Of a stretch of 64,000 nt of DNA, positions 25,664 through 33,914 are shown piece after piece. The stretch lies in assembly GCF_009765225.1 (NCBI RefSeq), contig NZ_VMSF01000001.1, forward strand, positions 62,001-126,000. Direction: 5' to 3'. Made by a program: the position numbers and the translations under genes. The notes beneath the pieces are model-generated. The model did no database searches, was not told the origin of the DNA, and saw only the letters and a program-made list of their open reading frames with translations. Origin of the DNA: Leifsonia sp. AG29. GTDB taxonomy: Bacteria; Actinomycetota; Actinomycetes; Actinomycetales; Microbacteriaceae. The first letter of the stretch is position 1; the number at the start of each line of letters is the position of its first letter.

Positions 25664-26584
25664 ATGCGCGCAGTATTCAACGCCCCCGAGGACCCGATGC
25701 GCGTCGCCATTCGCGATGGCGCTCCCGAACCGGACCCCGCCCCGGACGAGGCGATCATCGAGGTGCACGCCTTCAGCCTCAATCGAGGCGAGCTCGCCCT
25801 CCTCGCTACGCGACCGGCGGCGTGGCGACCCGGCCAGGACGTTGCCGGAACCGTGATCCGCGCCGCGGCGAACGGAACCGGGCCGGCCGTGGGCTCCCGG
25901 GTCGTGGGCCTCGTCGAGCAAGCGGGATGGGCCGAACGGGTCGCCGTCGCCGCGGATCGGCTCGCCGAGATCCCCTCGGGCGTCGAGACCATCGCCGCCG
26001 CGACCCTCGGGATCGCCGGGAGGACAGCACTGAACACCGTCCGCCTGGGAGGCGCTCTGCTCGGCCGGCGCGTCCTGGTCATCGGGGCCGCAGGCGGACT
26101 CGGTCGTTTCCAGGTTCAGCTCGCGGCGCAGGGAGGCGCGGAAGTCGTCGCGGTCTCCCGACGCGCCGGCGCCGTTGCAGACCTCGGAGAGCTGGGCGCC
26201 GACGCGGTGGTCTCCCGAACCGAGGATGCTCCCGGGCTGTTCGACCTCGTCCTGGACGGGGTCGGCGGTCGCGCCACGGAGGCGGCGGTGCAGAAGGTCG
26301 CACCCTCCGGGACGGTTGTCCTCATCGGTGCTTCCGAGCGGGAGCCTGCCCGAGTGGCCCTGACGGACTTCTTCGGCCACGAGAACGCGGCACTCCGCAC
26401 CTACTTCTCCTACGCGGAGCAGGCCCCCGTGAACGGTGACCTCTCCTTCCTTCTGGGCCTGCTGCGAGAGGGGCGTCTCCGCGCGGACATCGGCTTCACC
26501 GGCCCGTGGGAGACGCTCCCTCAGGCGCTCGACGCGCTCGCCGAGGGTCGCGTCGACGGTAAGGCGGTGCTCACCCTCCAGTGA
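25664..26584 (+). CDS. Zinc-binding dehydrogenase-type quinone oxidoreductase (MDR)
   Basis: A 306-residue MDR enzyme. The N-terminal GroES-like domain includes LNRGELALLATRPAAWRPGQDVAGTV, and the Rossmann domain has VLVIGAAGGLGRFQVQLAAQGGAEVVAVSR. No zinc ligands are present, which puts it with NADPH:quinone (zeta-crystallin-like) reductases. The ATG at 25664 follows a GAAAGG box. It is the likely target of the divergent LysR regulator and ends just before a 13-bp hairpin. Confidence 0.87.
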   Translation: MRAVFNAPEDPMRVAIRDGAPEPDPAPDEAIIEVHAFSLNRGELALLATRPAAWRPGQDVAGTVIRAAANGTGPAVGSRVVGLVEQAGWAERVAVAADRLAEIPSGVETIAAATLGIAGRTALNTVRLGGALLGRRVLVIGAAGGLGRFQVQLAAQGGAEVVAVSRRAGAVADLGELGADAVVSRTEDAPGLFDLVLDGVGGRATEAAVQKVAPSGTVVLIGASEREPARVALTDFFGHENAALRTYFSYAEQAPVNGDLSFLLGLLREGRLRADIGFTGPWETLPQALDALAEGRVDGKAVLTLQ

Positions 26585-26592
26585 CGCCGTCC

Positions 26593-26622
26593 GGCAGCGC
26601 GGTGATCGCTCACCGCGCTGCC
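26593..26622. terminator. Bidirectional hairpin terminator
   Basis: A perfect 13-bp stem (GGCAGCGCGGTGA with TCACCGCGCTGCC) and TCGC loop sits between the convergent oxidoreductase and hydrolase genes, 8 bp from either stop. It should stop transcription from both sides. Confidence 0.8.
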
Positions 26623-26630
26623 GCTGCCTG

Positions 26631-27581
26631 TCAGGCGCCCTTGCGCTTGATCGCGGCGACGTCACGGCCCGCGGTGTCGATGATCGACGCTGCGTCCGCC
26701 CAGCTGGAGGTGTCGACGGACAGGGCCGTCCGCAGGTACGCGGTCGTCAGACGCTGGAGGACCGCGACGCGGTCGGGGTTCTCATCCGTCGTCTCCGCCA
26801 CCTCGTAGCCGGGGATCCCTCCGAGAGAGTGCTCGCCTCCGATGAGTGTGACGAGGTGTGTCGCGCCCGGGCTGTACGTGAAGGCGTCCGTGAACCAGTC
26901 GGGTCCCCGGCTCGACATGCGCGACTGGTCCTGGTCGCCCGCGACCACGAGCGTCGGCTTCGTCAGCGTGCTGAACGAGGGGTACATGAACGGGAAGGTG
27001 GCCTGGGCGAACGGGTGCAGGTGCGGGCCGCCGACCCCGGTCGCAGCAAGGAGGATCCCTCCGGACACGCGCGGGTCGGACAGGTCTTCGCCCTCGGATC
27101 CGTCGGGTCCGAGAACGCGGGCGCCCAAGAGGGACTGCGCGGTCTGCGCTCCCCACGAATGCCCGACCGCGGCCACGCGCGCCGGATCGACGCGTCCGCT
27201 GAGCCCCGGGACCGCCGAAACGAGGTCGTCGAGCTGGTCGAGGATGCGCTTGAGATCTGCGATGCGCTCGGTCCAGATGAGCGGGAACCGGGGGTCGTCG
27301 AAGCCGATCGCGTTGCGGCGCGAGTCGAGATGAGTGGGCTGGATCACCACGAAGCCCCGGGAGGCCCAGAACGCGGTCAGCGGCGCGTAGCCGTCGTGGT
27401 GCCAGCCGTTCCCGTGGGAGAAGAGGATCACGGGAAGGCGGGTGCCCTCCACGGGTGCAGAGATCCGGACCTGGAGAGGCAGGGGGCGGCCGGGGGCGGT
27501 GAGGCCGACGGGCGCGACCGAGATCACCGGGGAGGCGGGGCCGGCTGGCCTGTCGAGGTCGGCGATGAGGGAAACGGACAC
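26631..27581 (-). CDS. Alpha/beta hydrolase family protein
   Basis: A 316-residue hydrolase of the platelet-activating-factor-acetylhydrolase/dienelactone-like class. It has an oxyanion-hole segment VILFSHGNGWHHDG (about residue 50), the nucleophile elbow GHSWGAQ in the middle, a likely Asp in VVAGDQDQ and a His in GGEHSLGG, completing the triad. There is no signal peptide. It is divergent from a TetR gene with paired inverted repeats in the gap, and is its probable target. Confidence 0.85.
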   Translation of the reverse strand: MSVSLIADLDRPAGPASPVISVAPVGLTAPGRPLPLQVRISAPVEGTRLPVILFSHGNGWHHDGYAPLTAFWASRGFVVIQPTHLDSRRNAIGFDDPRFPLIWTERIADLKRILDQLDDLVSAVPGLSGRVDPARVAAVGHSWGAQTAQSLLGARVLGPDGSEGEDLSDPRVSGGILLAATGVGGPHLHPFAQATFPFMYPSFSTLTKPTLVVAGDQDQSRMSSRGPDWFTDAFTYSPGATHLVTLIGGEHSLGGIPGYEVAETTDENPDRVAVLQRLTTAYLRTALSVDTSSWADAASIIDTAGRDVAAIKRKGA

Positions 27582-27610
27582 GGAAGAACCTTTCTCGGGC
27601 TGCGATAATC

Positions 27611-27654
27611 AAACGGAGCGTTGTTCCGAAAACTACCGGAACAATGTTCCGTTT
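27611..27654. promoter_or_regulatory. Paired operators between hydrolase and TetR gene
   Basis: CGGAACA-A-TGTTCCG (27637-27651) is a perfect palindrome flanked by TTT. AAACGGAGCGTTGTTCCG (27611-27628) is a near-copy in inverted orientation with two arm mismatches. Two half-overlapping symmetric sites 26 bp apart point to two TetR dimers controlling both divergent genes. Confidence 0.75.
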
Positions 27655-27686
27655 AGCAATGACCGATCGTAGGAGGGTAGTCCGCC

Positions 27687-28271
27687 ATGAGCGAAACCGT
27701 CCCAGCTTCGCGGAAGCGTGCCGACGCCAGGCGCAACGAGGATGCGGTGCTCAGCGCGGCGGCGGAAGTCTTCGCCCGTGCCGGCGTGGATGCGCCGGTC
27801 CGCGACATCGCGGTGCGGGCGGGGGTGGGCGTCGGGACGATCTACCGTCATTTCCCGACTCGGTCCGAGCTCGTCGTGGCCGTCTACCGGCATCAGGTCC
27901 GAGCCTGCGCGGACGCCGGGCCGCTGCTTCTCGCGTCATCCGCCACCGCGGAGGAAGCGCTGAGGCGGTGGGTCGACCTCTTCGTTGATTTCCTCGTGAC
28001 GAAGCATGGCCTCGCGAACGCGCTACAGGGTGCGCAGGACGATGCAAGCGCCCTTCACTCGTTCTTCGTCGAGACACTCGTCCCGGTCTGCGGAGCGGTG
28101 CTCGCCGCGGCCGTCAAGGAGCGGCACCCCGGCGACGCGCCGCACCCGGACCCCTACGTGTTCCTCAAGGGCATCGGGAACCTCTGCATCGGTGCCGGCC
28201 GTGATCCCGGCTACGCCGAGCGGGACGCCGTGGGGTGGTTGGTCTCCGGAGCTCTGGCCGCGCCCGCCTGA
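27687..28271 (+). CDS. TetR-family transcriptional regulator
   Basis: A 194-residue repressor with the HTH at ~15-60 (DAVLSAAAEVFARAGVDAPVRDIAVRAGVGVGTIYRHFPTRSELV). The C-terminal domain matches the SbtR-like group that often controls oxidoreductases or hydrolases beside it. An AGGAGG ribosome-binding site lies about 10 bp before the ATG at 27687. It is paired with the hydrolase at 26631 and converges with another TetR gene, with 11 bp between the two stops. Confidence 0.92.
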   Translation: MSETVPASRKRADARRNEDAVLSAAAEVFARAGVDAPVRDIAVRAGVGVGTIYRHFPTRSELVVAVYRHQVRACADAGPLLLASSATAEEALRRWVDLFVDFLVTKHGLANALQGAQDDASALHSFFVETLVPVCGAVLAAAVKERHPGDAPHPDPYVFLKGIGNLCIGAGRDPGYAERDAVGWLVSGALAAPA

Positions 28272-28282
28272 GGCTTCGAGAA

Positions 28283-28882
28283 TTATCCGCCGGCAGGAGG
28301 TGACGCGAGCCTGCGCGCCGCCTCGACGACGAATCGCCGGCGTCGGGCGCGCTCCTGGAGGTCGTCCGGGCCCGCTCCCGTGATCATCTCGGCGAGTTGC
28401 GGAACCGTCTGCCACCAAGCGGCCAGTGCGATGATCGCGAAGACCAGATGATCCGGGTCGAGGCTGCTGTCGAGCACGCCGTCCCGCTGCGCGGCCGCGA
28501 AGCGGGCGACCTTGTCCTGATAGTGGGCGGTCCGGCCGTCGAGGTCGGCGGGGGTCCCTCCCTGGAGGCCCTCCCATTGGAGGAGCCTGCTGAGCGCCGG
28601 GTGGGCCGCGTGGTAGTCGAAGGTGGCGCCCGCGAACTCGCCGATGTCATCGAGGCTCGCCCCGCTGAGCGCGACCGCGGAGGCGAGGCGTTCGAGTTCG
28701 GTCGAGAGCACGAGGCGCCACAGGGACTGCTTGTCGCCGAAGTAGCTGTACAGGCGCTCCTTGTTCACGCCCGCCTTCTCGGCGATCGCCGCGACGGTGG
28801 TCCCGTCGAGACCTCGTTCCGCGAATTCCGAGAGCGCGGCGTCGCGAAGCCGGCGTCGCGTCCCTTCGGTGTCCCAAGCCAC
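28283..28882 (-). CDS. TetR-family transcriptional regulator
   Basis: A 199-residue TetR protein. The HTH is at ~5-50 (LRDAALSEFAERGLDGTTVAAIAEKAGVNKERLYSYFGDKQSLW), of the KERLYSYFGDK type. The GTG at 28882 is preferred over the ATG at 28939 because that ATG lies inside the operator at 28935-28952. The C-terminal domain has an aromatic-rich helix (AAWWQTVPQLAEMI). It is divergent from the SDR at 28971. Confidence 0.88.
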   Translation of the reverse strand: MAWDTEGTRRRLRDAALSEFAERGLDGTTVAAIAEKAGVNKERLYSYFGDKQSLWRLVLSTELERLASAVALSGASLDDIGEFAGATFDYHAAHPALSRLLQWEGLQGGTPADLDGRTAHYQDKVARFAAAQRDGVLDSSLDPDHLVFAIIALAAWWQTVPQLAEMITGAGPDDLQERARRRRFVVEAARRLASPPAGG

Positions 28883-28905
28883 GACGAGCAGCCTACCGGG
28901 GGTGC

Positions 28906-28935
28906 TTGGCCGCCCGGCTCGACCGTGGCTATAAT
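28906..28935 (+). promoter_or_regulatory. Promoter of the SDR gene
   Basis: TATAAT at 28930-28935 is a perfect -10 box, with TTGGCC at 28906-28911 as -35 and an 18-bp spacer. The palindrome TCCAAC-N6-GTTGGA starts on the last base of the -10, an ideal place for repression. Confidence 0.7.
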
Positions 28936-28952
28936 CCAACTACAGCGTTGGA
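28935..28952. promoter_or_regulatory. TetR operator (TCCAAC-N6-GTTGGA)
   Basis: Perfect 6-bp arms separated by TACAGC, overlapping the start region of the rightward transcript. A further GTTGGA half-site (GAGTTGGAATTGG) follows directly. Confidence 0.75.
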
Positions 28953-28970
28953 GTTGGAATTGGAGGATGT

Positions 28971-29729
28971 ATGACCGGAACGGATCTGGCAAACGCGGAT
29001 GAGCTCTTGGCGGGGTCGGGGTTGGTGGCGCTCGTGACGGGCGGCAACAGCGGTATCGGTTTCGAGATCGCCCGCGAGCTGCTGGCCAGGCGGGTCGAGG
29101 TCTGGATCGGGGCCCGCGATCGACGGAAGGGGGAGGCTGCAGCGCGCGAGCTCGGCTCGTCCGTTCGAGTCGTATCGCTTGATGTGACCGACCCGGCGAC
29201 CATCGAAGCGGCTGCGGCGGAGATCGGCGATCTGGACATCCTGATCAACAACGCCGGGATCAACCCGGGCGGAGAAGACATCTCCGCAACCAGCGTCGAC
29301 CAGCTGCGACGGGCATTCGAGACGAATGTCTTCGGTCTGGTCGCCGTGACGCAGGCGTTCCTTCCTGCACTGGAACGATCCATGCATCCGCGGATCGTGA
29401 ACATCTCCAGCGGCACCGGCTCGCTGGCGTGGAACAGCGGGCCCAATCCTCAGTTCGACTGGGAGCGGGTGAAGGGCGGCGGCTTCGCCTACCGCATCTC
29501 GAAGACCGCGGTCAACGCGGCGACGCTGCTGGCCGCGCAGGCGTTGGGCGACCGGGTCAAGGTCAACGCACTGGCGCCCGGTCTGCGGCGCACGAACCTC
29601 CTTCCCGGTATGACCGCGGGCGGCGACCCGGCCGAGGCGGCCGGGGGCGCGGTGCGTCTCGCGCTCCTCCCAGACGACGGCCCGAGCGGGTCGCTCTGGT
29701 CCTGGGATGGTTCCCGCGTGCCGTGGTAG
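28971..29729 (+). CDS. SDR family oxidoreductase
   Basis: A 252-residue short-chain dehydrogenase with TGGNSGIGFEIA (residues ~23-34), NNAGINPGG (~90), the Ser in IVNISSGTGSLAW and the catalytic Tyr-Lys in FAYRISKTAVN (Y-R-I-S-K). The end SLWSWDGSRVPW resembles that of carbonyl-reductase-like SDRs paired with TetR genes. The ATG at 28971 follows GGAGG by 4 bp. It is repressed, by inference, by the divergent TetR protein. Confidence 0.88.
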   Translation: MTGTDLANADELLAGSGLVALVTGGNSGIGFEIARELLARRVEVWIGARDRRKGEAAARELGSSVRVVSLDVTDPATIEAAAAEIGDLDILINNAGINPGGEDISATSVDQLRRAFETNVFGLVAVTQAFLPALERSMHPRIVNISSGTGSLAWNSGPNPQFDWERVKGGGFAYRISKTAVNAATLLAAQALGDRVKVNALAPGLRRTNLLPGMTAGGDPAEAAGGAVRLALLPDDGPSGSLWSWDGSRVPW

Positions 29730-29747
29730 GCGGCTCGTGCCGCTCGC

Positions 29748-30677
29748 TCACACCCCCGCCCGCACCGCCGCGAACCCGTCCCGGATCGCGGCGACGAGCT
29801 GCCGCGCGGCCGCGGAGGGGCGGCGTGACGCGTCGTCCGCCGGCGTCGCCACGAGGATCGAGCGCACGAACGACGGGTCGTTGATCGGACGGAGCACGAT
29901 GCCGGGGTGCTCAGCGGTCGTCGCGAGGCTGGGTATGAGGCCGATCACCATCCGTGCCGCGGTCATGCCCAGGAGGACCTGGAAGTCGTCCGTCCGGATC
30001 GCGACGTCGAGGCTGTGCCCCTCGGCCGCGAACGCGTCGGCGACGATGCGGTCCATGGCGTCGTCGGCGGCGGTCGCGAAGACCCAGCGCTCGTCGCGCA
30101 ACGAGAGCAGGGCGGCGCGATCGACCGGGGCGCGCGACGCGAGCGGGTGCCCCGCCGGCAGGGCGAGCATCAGCGGATCGCGGTGCACCTCCGTCGTCAC
30201 CACGTTCGGGCGGAAGGGCAGCTCGTAACCGGGCACGGTGTAGACGAGTGCCGCGTCGAGCGCGCCGCGGTTGATCCGGTCGACGAGGGCGGGGACCTCC
30301 TCCAGCAGGGCGTCGATCTCGATTCCGAGGTCGCCCACCCGGGAGGCGACGAACGGCAGGATGCTCGCGGCCGCGGTCGGGAAGGTGCCGAAGCGGAGCC
30401 GCACCCGCCCCAGCTGGCTGAACTCGCGAGCGTCGCCGATCGCCCGTTCGCTCAGGGTCAGGATCTCCTGCGCCCGCTCGAGGAGGAGCATGCCGACAGG
30501 CGTCAGCCGGCTGCCCCGGGGGGAACGAGCGAGCACGGGGGAGCCGACCAGCCGTTCCAGGTTCTTCAGGTGGTAGTCGACGGTGGGCTGGCCCCACCCC
30601 AGGCGGCGGGCGGCCGCGGTCACCGACCCCTCGGCGTGGACGGCTCTGAGAGCTTCGAACTGGCGCAGATCGGCCAT
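29748..30677 (-). CDS. LysR-family transcriptional regulator
   Basis: A 309-residue LysR protein. The HTH is at ~1-60 (MADLRQFEALRAVHAEGSVTAAARRLGWGQPTVDYHLKNLERLVG), of the variant group with PTVDYHLKNLE recognition. The effector domain starts near residue 85 (GRVRLRFGTFPTAAASILP). The ATG at 30677 is preferred; the longer frame would start near the operator. It is divergent from the decarboxylase operon at 30799 with a perfect 17-bp palindrome between them, so it is the probable switch of that operon. Confidence 0.9.
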   Translation of the reverse strand: MADLRQFEALRAVHAEGSVTAAARRLGWGQPTVDYHLKNLERLVGSPVLARSPRGSRLTPVGMLLLERAQEILTLSERAIGDAREFSQLGRVRLRFGTFPTAAASILPFVASRVGDLGIEIDALLEEVPALVDRINRGALDAALVYTVPGYELPFRPNVVTTEVHRDPLMLALPAGHPLASRAPVDRAALLSLRDERWVFATAADDAMDRIVADAFAAEGHSLDVAIRTDDFQVLLGMTAARMVIGLIPSLATTAEHPGIVLRPINDPSFVRSILVATPADDASRRPSAAARQLVAAIRDGFAAVRAGV

Positions 30678-30725
30678 CGTCGCCTCCCTGTCCTGTGTGC
30701 GCGATTCCCGCGTCGGGCGCGGAGT

Positions 30726-30742
30726 CACATACAGTGTATGTG
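30726..30742. promoter_or_regulatory. Palindromic operator of the decarboxylase operon
   Basis: CACATACA-G-TGTATGTG is a perfect 17-bp palindrome in the 121-bp gap between the LysR gene and the decarboxylase. It is 49 bp from the regulator start and 56 bp from the decarboxylase start. Confidence 0.78.
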
Positions 30743-30798
30743 GGTAGGGCGACGTTCTGGGGATTCTGACCGCGGAGCGCGACCCGCACCATGGAGGG

Positions 30799-32346
30799 AT
30801 GGCACCCTCGCATCCCTCAGCGATCGACCGCTCGCGTCCGCTGCCGTCCGCCGCGGACCTCCGCCACTGGGAGACGCCGTACGCCGACGCTCTGGAGCGT
30901 CACGCCGCGCGCGGGCCCCTCGCGCTGATGGTGCCGGGACACGGAGGCGACGAGCTGGGTCTCTCCGCACGGCTGGCGGACTTCCTCGGGTCGCGTCCGC
31001 TGGAGCTCGACGTCCCGATGCTGATCGACGACATCGACCTCGGCGAGGACTCGCCGCTGAGGCGCTCCCTCGACCTCGCGGCGGACGCGTGGGGTGCGCG
31101 TCGCACCTGGTTCCTCACCGGAGGCGCGTCCCAGGCCAACCGGGTAGCCGCGCTGGCGGTGCGCGGGCTCGGCGAGAACATCCTGTCGCAGCGCAGCGCG
31201 CACTCCAGCTTCAGCGATGGCGTGCTCTCGGCGGGTCTGGTGCCCTCGTTCGTGCTGCCCTCCATCGACACGGACCACGGCGTGGCGCACGGCGTGTCGC
31301 CCGCCGCGCTCGACGACGCGCTGACCGCGGCGGCGAGCAGCGGACGTCCGGCGGACGCGGTCTACATCGTCTCGCCGAGCTACTTCGGCGCCGTCGCCGA
31401 TGTCGCCGCTCTCGCGCAGGTGGCGCACGCCCAGGGCGCTCCGCTGATCGTCGACGGCGCGTGGGGGCCGCACTTCGGGTTCCACCCCGGCCTCCCGGAG
31501 TCGCCAGCGCGGCTCGGCGCGGATCTCGTGGTCTCGAGCACCCACAAGCTGGGAGGCTCGCTCACGCAGTCCGCCATGCTGCACCTCGGCCACGGCCCGT
31601 TCGCCGCTGCGCTCGAACCGCTCGTCGAACGGGCCGTCTCGATCACCGCCTCCACCTCGACGTCCGCGCTCCTGCTCGCCTCGCTCGATATCGCCCGGCA
31701 CTCGCTCGCGACCGGCGCGGAGCTGATCGGCCGGTCGATCGCGGTCGCCGACGCGTTCCGGGAGGCGCTGCGCAGCGACCCGCGATTCGGCGTGCTCAGC
31801 GACGGGTTCGGCGCGTTCGGCGACATCGTCGCCGTCGATCCGCTGCGCGTGGCGATCGACGTGTCGGGGACCGGGGTCAGCGGCCACTGGCTGCGTCAGC
31901 GCCTCATCGACGCCGACAGGATCTTCTTCGAGATGTCGACCGCGACCTCCCTCGTCGCTCTCATCGGCGCGGGCAAGACCCCGGATCTCGGGCGGGCGCA
32001 CCGGGCGCTTGCGGCGGCGGTCGACTCGGAGGAGGCACACGCCGAGCGAGCGGAGACGGCCGCCCACGAGTTCCCCGCGCTGCCCGAGTCGGGCGCGCTG
32101 CGCATGCTGCCCCGTGACGCCTTCTTCGCCGACACCGAGCTCGTGCCCGCGGCCGAGGCCGTGGGCCGGATCTCCGCCGACACCCTCGCCGCCTACCCGC
32201 CGGGGATCCCGAACCTCATCCCCGGCGAGGAGATCACGGCGCCGACCGTGGCCTTCCTTCAAGCGGTCGCCGCCTCCCCGTCGGGTTTCGTGCGCGGCGC
32301 GGTCGATCATAGAGTCGAGCGGTTCCGGGTGACCCGTCCGGACTGA
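30799..32346 (+). CDS. PLP-dependent Orn/Lys/Arg decarboxylase
   Basis: A 515-residue fold-type-I decarboxylase of the short group lacking the N-terminal wing domain. Landmarks are PGHGGDELG near residue 48, the FLTGGASQANRVAAL segment, the Asp in PLIVDGAWGPHFGFHP and the PLP-binding Lys in VVSSTHKLGGSLTQSAML. The C-terminal domain ends with AYPPGIPNLIPGEEI, the family's usual substrate-channel motif. It would decarboxylate lysine, ornithine or arginine to the diamine, consuming a cytoplasmic proton. It heads an operon with an amino-acid permease, a stress protein and a DAP-decarboxylase-like gene. The substrate is not determined by sequence. Confidence 0.88.
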   Translation: MAPSHPSAIDRSRPLPSAADLRHWETPYADALERHAARGPLALMVPGHGGDELGLSARLADFLGSRPLELDVPMLIDDIDLGEDSPLRRSLDLAADAWGARRTWFLTGGASQANRVAALAVRGLGENILSQRSAHSSFSDGVLSAGLVPSFVLPSIDTDHGVAHGVSPAALDDALTAAASSGRPADAVYIVSPSYFGAVADVAALAQVAHAQGAPLIVDGAWGPHFGFHPGLPESPARLGADLVVSSTHKLGGSLTQSAMLHLGHGPFAAALEPLVERAVSITASTSTSALLLASLDIARHSLATGAELIGRSIAVADAFREALRSDPRFGVLSDGFGAFGDIVAVDPLRVAIDVSGTGVSGHWLRQRLIDADRIFFEMSTATSLVALIGAGKTPDLGRAHRALAAAVDSEEAHAERAETAAHEFPALPESGALRMLPRDAFFADTELVPAAEAVGRISADTLAAYPPGIPNLIPGEEITAPTVAFLQAVAASPSGFVRGAVDHRVERFRVTRPD

Positions 32347-32420
32347 GCCGGCACGAGGACAGCGACGCCGGCCCCACACCCGATCGGAGACGGCGACCCC
32401 ACCAATCAAAGGAGACTGGT

Positions 32421-33914
32421 ATGCCCACCATCGCTCAGCAGCTGCTGCGCCGAAAGCCCACGACGCCTCCCGGGACCGAGGAGGTGCACCTGAGACGCAG
32501 CATCGGCCTCTTCTCGCTGACCATGATCGGCGTGGGAGGGACGCTCGGCACGGGGATCTTCTTCATCCTGTCCCAGGCCGTCCCGGTCGCCGGGCCGGCG
32601 GTGATCTGGTCGTTCGTCATCGGAGGCGTGGTCGCCGGGCTCACGGCTCTGTGCTACGCCGAGATGGCGGGCGCGGTCCCGGCCTCCGGGTCGACCTACT
32701 CGTACGCGTACGCGACGCTCGGGGAGGGCACCGCGATGGCGGTCGGAGCGTGCCTGCTGCTCGAATACGGCGTCTCGACGGCAGCGGTCGCCGTGGGGTG
32801 GTCCCAGTACGTGAACCAGCTGCTCCAGAACCTCCTCGGCTGGCAGCTCCCGGTGCAGCTCTCCCAGGCTCCGGAGCAGGGAGGCATCGTCAACATCCCC
32901 GCGGTGATCGTCATCGTGCTGTGCTCGCTGCTGCTCCTGCGCGGCGCGCGCGAGTCGACCACGGTGAACAGCATCATGGTGGTCATCAAGATCGCCGTCG
33001 TGCTGTTCTTCTGCGCCGTCGCCTTCACGGGGTGGAACGCCGACCACTTCCACAACTTCGCGCCAGCCGGTTTCGCCGGCATCGTCGGCGGCGCGGGGAT
33101 CATCTTCTTCTCGTTCGTCGGCCTCGACTCCGTGTCGACGGCCGGCGAGGAGGCGAAGAACCCGAAGCGGAACCTTCCGCTGGCGATCATCTTCGCGCTG
33201 CTGATCATCGTCGTGCTGTACGTGCTCACGAGCCTCGCGGCCCTCGGCGCCCAGGCCCCGGAGAAGTTCGCGAACCAGGATGCGGGACTCGCCGCGATCC
33301 TCCAGCACATCATCGGCGCGACCTGGCCGGGGACCATCGTGGCGATCGGGGCGATCATCTCGATCTTCTCGGTGACGCTGGTCGTGCTCTACGGGCAGAC
33401 GCGCATCCTGTTCGCCATGTCGCGCGACGGGATGATCCCGCCCGTGTTCGCGAAGGTCGACCCGCGCTCGATGACGCCGGTGCAGAACACGGTCATCGTC
33501 ATGATCGCCACGAGCATCCTCGCCGCCGTCGTGCCGATCGACTTCCTCGCCGAGATGACGAGCATCGGCACGCTCGTGGCCTTCCTCGTGGTGTCGCTCG
33601 GTGTCATCATCCTGCGCGTGCGCGAGCCGGAACTGGAGCGCGGCTTCCGCCTCCCGCTCGGCTGGACCATCCCCCTCCTGTCGATCGCGGGCTGCATCGC
33701 GATCATTACGCAGCTGCGGCTGATCACGATCATCGTGTTCCTGATCTGGACGGCCGCCTTCCTGGTCTTCTACTGGTTCTACGGGCGCAAGCACTCCAGG
33801 CTCCAGGTGGGGCAGCCGGTCGTCGAAGAGGCTCCCTACACGAGCAACGTCGCGCAGCCGAGCAAGAGCGAGATCCGCGAGGCGGCCGAGCGCCGGAAGG
33901 CGGGCCGGAGATGA
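32421..33914 (+). CDS. APC-superfamily amino acid permease/antiporter
   Basis: A 497-residue membrane protein with about 12 helices. Helix 1 carries the glycine-rich GVGGTLGTGIFFI motif of the APC superfamily, and YAEMAGAVPASGSTYSYAYATLGE is the helix 2-3 signature of the cationic amino-acid transporter (CAT) branch. An AAAGGAGA ribosome-binding site precedes the ATG. Next to a basic amino-acid decarboxylase the probable function is uptake of the amino acid or exchange for its diamine. It is coupled by ATGA to the stress-protein gene. Confidence 0.9.
   Translation: MPTIAQQLLRRKPTTPPGTEEVHLRRSIGLFSLTMIGVGGTLGTGIFFILSQAVPVAGPAVIWSFVIGGVVAGLTALCYAEMAGAVPASGSTYSYAYATLGEGTAMAVGACLLLEYGVSTAAVAVGWSQYVNQLLQNLLGWQLPVQLSQAPEQGGIVNIPAVIVIVLCSLLLLRGARESTTVNSIMVVIKIAVVLFFCAVAFTGWNADHFHNFAPAGFAGIVGGAGIIFFSFVGLDSVSTAGEEAKNPKRNLPLAIIFALLIIVVLYVLTSLAALGAQAPEKFANQDAGLAAILQHIIGATWPGTIVAIGAIISIFSVTLVVLYGQTRILFAMSRDGMIPPVFAKVDPRSMTPVQNTVIVMIATSILAAVVPIDFLAEMTSIGTLVAFLVVSLGVIILRVREPELERGFRLPLGWTIPLLSIAGCIAIITQLRLITIIVFLIWTAAFLVFYWFYGRKHSRLQVGQPVVEEAPYTSNVAQPSKSEIREAAERRKAGRR

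Noticed and set aside
28883-28939. N-terminal extension of the TetR protein at 28283 to the ATG at 28939
   Set aside because: This start lies inside the palindromic operator and the promoter of the divergent gene; the HTH homology begins right after the GTG at 28882.
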